Assembly: GCA_900169235.1 (NCBI GenBank)
Contig: FWCC01000405.1
Location: forward strand, 19,127-37,995
Length of the DNA: 18,869 nucleotides
Source: Zarea fungicola
Lineage: Eukaryota > Ascomycota > Sordariomycetes > Hypocreales > Cordycipitaceae
Direction of reading: 5' to 3'
Shown one piece after another: positions 9,488 through 16,319 of the stretch; the first letter of the stretch is position 1, and the number at the start of each line of letters is the position of its first letter. The notes below the pieces were generated by a model. The model was given only the letters and a program-made list of their open reading frames with translations, was not told the DNA's origin and did not search any database. The position numbers and the translations under genes are program-made.

Positions 9488-9862
9488 ATGGATGAGAGAA
9501 TGTACCGTTGGGATTTTCACTCCCTCCCGCCTCCTTTTAGCGACAGAGCGTCCGCGGCACAGTCGCGTAGAACCGCCAACACGGCAATCGCCGCAGACTC
9601 TACCAACACACCATCCGTCAGACGCTCAGCGTCCGTTGCAGACTCTGCACCAATCGTTGCAGAATCTGCATCAATCGCTGCAGACTCTAGCGTGAGCCCG
9701 TCAACCGGCGCAACATACACGCCCACTGGCCAGCCTGCCCCCGACACTGATATCCAGAGGCGCTTGGAGCTTCTTGAGAGACGAGTCACGCGCATATCTG
9801 ACGACGTGAAGAGTATTCAACGAAAGCAAAAGAAAAAAAGAAAGGCACTGAGAGAGCTATAG
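9488..9862 (+). CDS. Small repeat and coiled-coil protein with basic tail
   Basis: A 124-residue frame starts at ATG 9488, 133 bp after the secreted-protein gene; the frame upstream of this ATG lacks a better start. It begins MDERMYRWDFHSLPPPFSD. A Ser/Ala-rich middle has seven-residue repeats (VADSAPI, VAESASI, AADSS) from a 21-bp DNA repeat. The C-terminus is a short heptad coiled coil (RRLELLERRVTRISDDVKSI) with a very basic end (QRKQKKKRKALREL). Unlike the gene at 7623, its tail is positively charged. Function unknown. Confidence 0.6.
   Translation: MDERMYRWDFHSLPPPFSDRASAAQSRRTANTAIAADSTNTPSVRRSASVADSAPIVAESASIAADSSVSPSTGATYTPTGQPAPDTDIQRRLELLERRVTRISDDVKSIQRKQKKKRKALREL
9634..9690 (+). 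repeat. 21-bp tandem repeat
   Basis: Two full units (9634-9654, 9655-9675) and a partial third (9676-9690) share CGTTGCAGACTCTGCA with few changes. A diverged copy begins near 9589. The unit encodes seven residues. Confidence 0.8.
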
Positions 9863-10002
9863 TTAATGCACAAGTACTGTAATTAGCAAGGAAATTTTTA
9901 ATTTACTTTATTGTTTTGATTCTCTTCAATTTCTTTCCAGCCGGTCCTACTGTGAGCGTTAAACAGGGTACCATTACAGGCGCTACAGCGCCGAGTGCTG
10001 CT

Positions 10003-10947
10003 CTAGCTCCAGAGCAGAGCGGAGACAAGCTGCGGCCACTCCCAAGGTCGCTCCTCAACCAGGTCTCCTCCATTATAGTACTCCCAACCTGAAATGCCTC
10101 CGAAGCGTGCAAACTCTGCTCGTAGCGCACTGATGGTGTGACCAAGTCTCAAAAATGGAATATACCCGTTTCCATTCTTAGGTGATGTGAGCTGGCCGGC
10201 AACGACTTTCAACGGGTCCCAGCCCTCCTCGACCAGCCTTCTGTAGTCCTCAGCAGTGGCCATGGATCCAAAGCCGTTATAAAACTGCACATTGTAGAAC
10301 GCTATGTCAGAGCCGACATCAGCCTCTAAAGATGAATAACTGAATCCGCTCAAGTTCGCGCCGTCAAGGAGGGCGGAGGCAACCGGGGCGAGTGTGATAA
10401 TGAAGTCACTCCCAAAATCTGTTCGCAATCGGCGAATGAGCCGGTTGACGCCATCCTGAGACATTTTCTCTTCAATATCCAGATCAATACCCTGTAACTG
10501 CCTATCTTTAATCATTTCATGGAGCTGCTGGTAGTATTTCTCAAAGGTGGTGTCGTTGCCGTCCAGTGTGGCTTGGCTGAACGACCCCGACGCAGCTCCT
10601 CCAACCATTCCCAGCACCTTTACACCGGCAGCTTTAAGAAGCTCAACCTCGTCCCACAAGGTTTCAAAAATTGGGTTAGTGGGAGGGTAATCATTCAGGT
10701 GAATCTCTGCCCCCTCATTCACGTGGAAAGCAGCAATGATGAGATGCGTCACTGTAGTTCCACGCTCTTCAACCAGCGGCAAGACGGAAATGGGCCGGTG
10801 GCCAGAATCGTGGGTTGTCTGAGTGTAGAGAATTAAGCGGGGTTTGATTAAATGTATGCATTGGGGTGGTGTGAATTTCCTCACGGCCAAAATAAAAGTG
10901 GCAAGAAAGAGTACGGCGATGACATTCTTGGCACTTCGTAGCTTCAT
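10003..10947 (-). CDS. Glycoside hydrolase family 18 protein with N-terminal membrane anchor
   Basis: A single 314-residue frame starts at ATG 10947. Residues 8-23 are hydrophobic after a basic start (MKLRSAKN), which fits a signal anchor or uncleaved signal peptide. The TIM-barrel landmarks of GH18 follow: VLGMVGGA (112-118, the SxGG strand), QGIDLDIE (152-159, the DxxDxDxE strand with Glu159 as catalytic acid), ITLAPVA (184-190), YNVQFYNGFG (218-227) and the closing GWEYYN (287-292). The first Asp of DxxDxDxE is Gln152, while the catalytic DxDxE is intact, so activity is likely but substrate (chitin or N-glycan core) is open. It is probably in the secretory pathway or at the cell surface. 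Downstream it converges with the coiled-coil gene ending at 9862. Confidence 0.88.
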   Translation of the reverse strand: MKLRSAKNVIAVLFLATFILAVRKFTPPQCIHLIKPRLILYTQTTHDSGHRPISVLPLVEERGTTVTHLIIAAFHVNEGAEIHLNDYPPTNPIFETLWDEVELLKAAGVKVLGMVGGAASGSFSQATLDGNDTTFEKYYQQLHEMIKDRQLQGIDLDIEEKMSQDGVNRLIRRLRTDFGSDFIITLAPVASALLDGANLSGFSYSSLEADVGSDIAFYNVQFYNGFGSMATAEDYRRLVEEGWDPLKVVAGQLTSPKNGNGYIPFLRLGHTISALRAEFARFGGISGWEYYNGGDLVEERPWEWPQLVSALLWS

Positions 10948-11225
10948 GGTGATTTGTGAGGTTCATGTGTTCCTTGCAGCTGAAATTAATAATGCTAGAC
11001 TGATTTATAGGCAGGTAGAGCAATCACTGCTATTGATATCTTTAGCCGCCAAAACTGTATTCTGAAATCCAGATCTTGTATTGCTGCGCTGTATTGGCTT
11101 GGTGGATTAGGTTTTCAATGCACATAATGTGATATCACATACGAATAAGTCGGTGAAAACTCCATTCTGTACCTAACTTGAAGCTACATTCTTAAAATGC
11201 AAGAAGTTGTACTGCACCGAAGTGC

Positions 11226-11564
11226 CTACTTTCTATCAGACGACTTCCTGCTGTGTCCTGAGCCGTTGCCGCTCGAGCCCACGGACGCACCGGCTTCCCA
11301 TGGTTTTTTAGGGCCTGTCGGTGTTACTGGGGCTTTGGAAGGGAGGGGCCGCTGAAGTACTGTTAGATAGGTGCAAGTCATTGGGCCATTACGTACCAGA
11401 GAGCTGTCCATCTCCCTCAACATGAGCTCGAGATATCCCGAGAGCTGCTGCACTCGGGCTACATTTGCGTGTATTGCATAGGTCACTGAGTCTAACTCTC
11501 CCGAGATCTGACGCAGTGTTGATTGTATGTCCACGACTTCTTGGTCAGACAAGAGCTTAGGCAT
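11226..11564 (-). CDS. Small helical protein with in-frame 45-nt intron
   Basis: The frame starts at ATG 11564. A 45-nt segment at 11352-11396 has donor GTACGT, branch CTAAC and acceptor TTCAG, so it is very probably an intron, though it is a multiple of three without a stop. Spliced product: 97 residues; unspliced: 112. Residues 1-56 are amphipathic helix (VVDIQSTLRQISGELDSV, YLELMLREMDSSL). The tail is Gly/Ser/Lys-rich and basic (GPKKPW, GHSRKSSDRK). It lies 275 bp from the next coiled-coil gene in the same orientation. Function unknown. Confidence 0.65.
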   Translation of the reverse strand: MPKLLSDQEVVDIQSTLRQISGELDSVTYAIHANVARVQQLSGYLELMLREMDSSLVRNGPMTCTYLTVLQRPLPSKAPVTPTGPKKPWEAGASVGSSGNGSGHSRKSSDRK

Positions 11565-11839
11565 GATGTGGTTTGGTAACTACTCAATATCTTGCCCGGC
11601 TTCCCACGTTGTTGAGACACAACGCACGTATTTATAATACACGTTGGCAAAGGGGGGTACTTAATCACTTCATGCCACTAAACTACCGAACTCTAAATTG
11701 TCACTTGTGATGGATTCTAAGTCGTGATGGGGAAGCTACTTTGAATAGGTCAAAAATAGAAACAGAGATGTAACATTGCTATAGTTACTTTTTTGAGTTA
11801 GCCTTGTAGCAAAGCCAGCTGCGCTTGACTGAAAACAGT

Positions 11840-12354
11840 CTAATCATCTGAATCTAAGCTAAGGGCCTCGGGGTAATAGTCATCCTCAGATGTCTGCGAA
11901 TTCTGTCCTTCCTCCTCGTTGTCTTGCTCTGCTGGTGGTGAGGGTGGGCGACCGGACCGGCGCTTGTAAGTTAGTGACATGGTCTATAATTTTGGGGCCA
12001 CGCACAACATACCGGCGTGTGTAAAACTGTCGCTATATTCTCCTGATGGCGTACAAGGGTAGTATTGTGCGCCATCATGACTATTGCTAGCTGATATTGC
12101 AGAGAACAGACTGTTGTAGCCATGTTCAGGAGCTCCTGATGCATTGGTGCCGTTGCTTCAGACTGAGCTTTCAGCTCTTCAGTGTACTTCTGAAGAACTT
12201 GAATGAAATCCTGAAGCATGAGTCGTACCGTCATGGACATGTCTAGGAGCTCACCGTTCGGCTCTATCGAGTTAGAGAGAGTTATCAGCCCGTCAGTATG
12301 GCTTTGAAGCCCTAGGATATACTTTTCAAGAACGGCAATGAGATCCCGAGGCAT
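11840..12354 (-). CDS. Helical protein with internal duplication and acidic tail
   Basis: Exon 1 (12013-12354) and exon 2 (11840-11962) flank a 50-nt intron (donor GTATGT, branch CTAAC, acceptor ACAAG). The product has 154 residues. The first 90 residues hold two related helical units, VLEKYILGLQSHTD...LLDMSMTVRLML and VLQKYTEELKAQSE...LLNMATTVCSLQ, suggesting an internal duplication. The tail encoded by exon 2 starts basic/proline-rich (RRSGRPPSPP) and becomes acidic (DNEEEG, SEDDYYPEALSLDSDD). If the intron is ignored the frame ends early at 11971. It shares a divergent promoter region with the gene at 12757. Function unknown. Confidence 0.72.
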
Positions 12355-12756
12355 GAAACGCAGGTGTAAGAGGAAAAAAGAGAATATTTGTCCAGGGGAT
12401 AAAGGGAGCGAAGGGGGTTGACAACTTGGCCATCAGATGGACTGTTGCCTTGGCATGCCGCGCTGCCGGCTAGGCAAAAGATCCAATGCTATTTAGCACT
12501 GTGGAATACGAGCAACACACCCACCTCGGTAGTAGCCGATTGGTTATTCTAACGGCACCCTACCACCATTCAGTAATTGACAAAAAACGAAAAGGCGCAA
12601 TTGTCGATAGGCCTGGAGCATGATTGCAGTCGAACCCAGGTGAAACAGGTACCCGACCAGTCCCCAGTCATTTTTCTCATGGATATTATCTGGTAGCTAG
12701 CTTTCATATACAAAGTCAACGGTGATGCTGGCTTTTACTTAAAGTCTCCGGGCACC
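12355..12756. other. Divergent intergenic region with promoter module A
   Basis: The 402-bp gap lies between divergent genes starting at 12354 (minus) and 12757 (plus). It contains one copy of a promoter module that recurs at 15244 (listed separately). I see no gene here. Confidence 0.6.
12525..12652 (+). promoter_or_regulatory. Promoter module, copy A
   Basis: Blocks in order: CTCGGTAGTAGCCGATTGGTT (12525-12545), CACCCTACCACC (12556-12567), CGATAG (12605-12610) and GAAACAGGTAC (12642-12652). The same blocks occur in the same order at 15244-15371, and the first and last are exactly 117 bp apart in both copies. The first block includes an ATTGG CCAAT-type element. The module ends about 105 bp before the ATG at 12757. 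Confidence 0.7.
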
Positions 12757-13754
12757 ATGGTATATGCACAGCAACCTCATGCTGAGTTCCATTCCGCAAT
12801 GACCGAATCACCGCCTGTGGTCTCCAACGAGCGCCGATGTCTCAAGAAGACCATAAATGACGGACTACCTGACCTATACAATGGTCTAGCTCGCAGTCCT
12901 ACCGCCAGGCCGTCCAACTTGACGCAGGTTCTCTATCTTCCGAGACATGATACACCCAACTTCCCACTGTATAACGTCAGCGGGGAGTTTAAACAGGTGA
13001 TCCAACATGGGCCATTTGGATTTGAAGGCGACCGTCTTATTGGCGAGCCAGCACTAGGCAGTCGCCTGTTCAATACGCGACTGAGAGCTCTCACTCGACC
13101 AAGGGGGACCGGGACCGGCTCCGACGACGTGAAGTATCTTGTTTATCCTGGTTGTGGGCAGGTATTAGCCAACGTGCAGAAGCGGGATCCCAAAAACAAC
13201 AGCAGCATCGATATGTAAGGAGTTGAAAATACAGCAGTCACGATGTTACAAGCCTCGGAAGCTAATAGGACTCCAGCCTGCAGGCAGCTCCAGACTCTTT
13301 CAATCTACAGCATGTGCCTGCCAAACCGCATACTGCAATCCCAGTCCATGTGTATTACCCCATATCAGATGTACACACGTCTAACACCACAATTTCCTTC
13401 CCATACTTTTCCTTTCAGCTACCAGGTGATTCAACAGTATATCGATGGCAGATACACCCGGTAAATGACGGTCCGTTGAGATATACACTTATTGCGGACC
13501 ACGAGGATGACAATAATTGCAATCACAGAGACGCCAGAATTAGAGCAATATACTATCATATCGGACACGAAGGTTCTCTATTTGTGCCGCATAGTGAAGG
13601 AATCCTTCTTTTACCTGTGCTCGAGGATGTTCATTCTTTATTTATTGTTTCAAGTCTTGTTGGATTGTTGGAACAAGTGAGGGGTATGAGGAAACCCAAG
13701 ACTCGGGAGTCCAAGGCCAAAAGGTCTTTACTGGCTAGGCTCGTGAAACATTGA
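12757..13754 (+). CDS. Unknown protein, possibly tubby-C-terminal-like
   Basis: The start has a strong context (CACCATGG). Three exons fit: 12757-13214, 13277-13370 and 13419-13754. Introns are 62 nt (donor GTAAGG, branch CTAAT) and 48 nt (donor GTACAC, branch CTAAC, acceptor TTCAG). The product has 295 residues. After a disordered start, strand-like stretches follow: VLYLPRHDTPNFPLYN, KYLVYPGCGQVLANV, VHVYYPISDLPGDSTVYRW, LRYTLIADHED. It ends with a hydrophobic stretch (GILLLPVLEDVHSLFIVSSL) and a basic tail. The layout recalls fungal tubby/LURP-like (DUF6593-type) proteins; that resemblance is from memory of pattern and is tentative. There is no signal peptide. Confidence 0.65.
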
Positions 13755-13883
13755 CAAGGAAGGATACAGAATAGGAACTGTGCACGGCAGGCTCCGTCTA
13801 CAGTAGAACGGCCATATATAGAAGAATTTCCATGCACCTTACTTTGACTGCAGTTATTGCATCCAACGTGAATGTTTGATGTA

Positions 13884-15115
13884 TTAAAGAGACGCCACAA
13901 ATCGCGAGTTAGGCCCGTTTGTGGCTGGCTTGAATCTGTTCTCTGCATTGTCATGGTCACGAACAAAAATCCAATTGGTACCCTCAATGTTGCCATCAAT
14001 AATCATCAGCTCAAGTAACTTCGGGCGGCTGTTCATGATATGCCCCGCTATGTGCTCATATAAAGCCACCTCGCGTGTAAACGTTAATGAGCATCCACAC
14101 ATTTCCCCAAACAAGCGAGCTAACTCCTGGGATAAAGTCAAGGCGAGCCGAGTCAGATCCTGTATTTCCGGTCGGACGATTCTATGCAGCAACATCTACA
14201 CAGATTAGCCAGAAGTACCTATTGAGGAAAGAGGCATATTATACATTACAGTTATAATTGGATGAGTAAGGCATAGAAAACTTTCCTCCGCGGTTCTCAA
14301 CGTATAAAAAGCGCTCGCTATCATGGTTCAACATGGAAATTGTGTGAATTTTTGGATATATAGTGGCATAAACAGATGGCGAATCCATGTCACACCAAAC
14401 TTCAATCTGTTTCAGTCCTAGTGCATTTTGAATGGGGCCTTGGAAGAGTTGATCAAAGAGCGGTTTTGGGTCGCACATAATGCGTAGAATACATAGCTGC
14501 CCTGGATCACAAAACAAAAATAGGGACGCTGATATATGACTTTCGAGGAAAAACGAGACGTCCAATAACGTCCATGGTTGTCGCTGCCGCAGCTGGACAA
14601 GATTGCCCCGAAGATAGCCAGCTGTGCCATTCATATGGAGTCCCCGCAGAGATTCCATGCAGTCAATAATCAAGAATAGCATTTCCCAATGGATGCCTTT
14701 GCCACTATTTCTGGGTTGTGTCTTGGGAAAATCCACGTAAAGAGTGCTGTACGAGTCACGGTCAGCGAGAGCCTGACTGCTATTATAGTATAGTTTGGAC
14801 CAACTTAGTCTCGACACATAGGCATTGAATGATTTCGAGTGTGGTTGGGTTGCTCAGCTCTCGAAGGCTAGGTGTAATTAAAAACTTTGGCCTTCGCGCT
14901 GCTCTTTTGATTTCGTGGCAAGCTTGCGTGTTGTCGCTATTTCGTTGAAGAAGGCACACAAGCTGGCTCAAGTCACATGCTTCGAAGATACATTCTTGCA
15001 CTTCCGTCGGGAGAGCAAGGACAGCGGCATCTTCGACTGTGGTATAATCAGTGTTGTTCGCATGCTTCTGGCAAGCAGACATTCTGTCCTCTTGGTGACT
15101 TCGTTGCACAGACAT
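13884..15115 (-). CDS. F-box protein, reading frame interrupted once
   Basis: The start at ATG 15115 leads to an F-box-like segment (LALPTEVQECIFEACDLSQLVCLLQ). This frame stops at 14783. A second frame, open from about 14850, continues to 14239 with leucine-rich content (STLYVDFPK, SLRGLHMNG). A 49-nt intron at 14196-14244 (GTATAA, branch CTAAT, acceptor TGTAG) joins that to a last exon 13884-14195 ending in RFVASL. No canonical GT-AG intron fits the 14783-14850 junction. The options are an indel frameshift near there or a GC-AG intron beginning near 14926 (GCAAGC) and ending at the TAATAG near 14780. F-box proteins recruit substrates to SCF ubiquitin ligases. The gene may be a pseudogene. 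Confidence 0.6.
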
Positions 15116-15595
15116 TCGGCTGGTCAAAGAGCACGAGTATCTGCAATGCGTAACAGAGTAGAGCGCCTTTCTCCGTGACGAAATGAAAAGAAAAAACAAC
15201 CAATCACAAAATGGGCGGATCAGCAATGAATACGAGCATCGCGCTCGGTAGTAGCCGATTGGTTGTCCAAAGCGACACCCTACCACCTCCTCTTGCCAAA
15301 CAGCGTAATAGTTCGGTAAGCCTGCCGATAGGAGCCTAATGGCAACCAAACCCACCACTTGAAACAGGTACTTAGCCAGTGCCCAACCATTTCCCCAGCA
15401 TTCGCTACTTTTTCAATGCACGGCTCCCTAGTTGTGGCTGCTATCACCATCGATGTCTGTTTTACTTTAACGTGACGCTACCCTATACGTCCACCACTCT
15501 GACCGTCTTGAAATCCAGGGTATTGCCGTCTCGGCTACCCTCGAGCATGTGTTGGTTCATGTACCCAGATAATTTTTAAAGCTAATATGTCGTAG
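15116..15595. other. Divergent intergenic region with promoter module B
   Basis: The 480-bp gap lies between the F-box gene and the gene at 15596. It contains the second copy of the promoter module. It probably also holds a first exon of the downstream gene: ATGs occur near 15418 and 15546, but none joins with a strong donor. Confidence 0.5.
15244..15371 (+). promoter_or_regulatory. Promoter module, copy B
   Basis: Same ordered blocks as copy A: CTCGGTAGTAGCCGATTGGTT (15244-15264), CACCCTACCACC (15276-15287), CGATAG (15326-15331) and GAAACAGGTAC (15361-15371). Flanking bases also match partly on both sides (TACGAGCA before; GCCAGTGCCCA against ACCAGTCCCCA after). Confidence 0.7.
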
Positions 15596-16120
15596 TTCGA
15601 CGTATTGCAAGTTGGTGACTCGGCCGCCATCCATATTTGCAAGGATACCCGCCCCGTCGACGCTGAAGTGATGAGAGAAGAGCTTGAGGAACTCCTCCAT
15701 GAACAACAATACCCAGGACTGTACTTTGTACTAGAGATGGACGTCAATACACAGGAAGCCGAGACAGATGCGGAGGAAACACTAGGCACGGTGGAATGGA
15801 CATGCTTTCGCGACGGTGGGCCGTTTCGCGGCTCGATTGACGAGGCTGTGGCAAATCTTTATCTGGCTCATCTTGCCCAGTGGTGTCAAATAGGCTTGTA
15901 TGCTCCAGAGAAGACCGTTGTCGGTCGGCTCAAAGTGCTGGATCCAAGAGAGTTTGTGGAATACCTGAGGGACAAGCGGCGGCAGGCAAGCGGCTTGGCC
16001 AAAACAATCCGGAATGCAGATACTGTGGACCTTCAAACTGGAGAATGGCGCAACCGTCGCGAAGTCATACTATGGCAAGCCAGTCTGGCTGTGTGGCGGA
16101 AACGGGCAGTCGCTACGTAG
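15596..16120 (+). CDS. Hypothetical protein, 5' exon unresolved
   Basis: The frame is open from 15596, directly after CTAATATGTCGTAG, a good branch and acceptor, to the stop at 16118-16120 (174 codons). The first internal ATG is at 15671 (149 residues). The N-terminal part is acidic (EVMREELEELLHEQQ, EAETDAEETLG). A globular-looking centre follows (VEWTCFRDGGPFRGSIDEAVANLY), then a basic helical end (VEYLRDKRRQASGLAK, WRKRAVAT). I do not recognise the family. It is the plus-strand member of a divergent pair with the F-box gene and carries the duplicated promoter module. The exact start is open. Confidence 0.5.
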   Translation, partial: FDVLQVGDSAAIHICKDTRPVDAEVMREELEELLHEQQYPGLYFVLEMDVNTQEAETDAEETLGTVEWTCFRDGGPFRGSIDEAVANLYLAHLAQWCQIGLYAPEKTVVGRLKVLDPREFVEYLRDKRRQASGLAKTIRNADTVDLQTGEWRNRREVILWQASLAVWRKRAVAT

Positions 16121-16319
16121 CGGATTTCCTCCTACGCTCCTCCATATATTTGACGACGTATGGGATAACTAGTGACCCAGCTATACATCTGTAGTCAGTG
16201 CGAATTAAAATTGTTTAATTACTATTTGGCTACGGACCAATCTACTAGCCTTATAATGAAGGACCTTCCCTTTTTTGGTAGAGTGAGAACCAGCCCGCTC
16301 ACATATTTATCTTTTGCCA

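Noticed and set aside
9117..9695. Plus-strand His-rich open frame
   Set aside because: It overlaps the ends of two better-supported genes in another frame, and its His repeats come from the TTSP-coding 12-bp repeat.
13884..14195. Separate 103-residue gene
   Set aside because: Its ATG follows directly on a TGTGTAG acceptor with a CTAAT branch, and the phase fits the preceding F-box gene part, so it is better read as a last exon.
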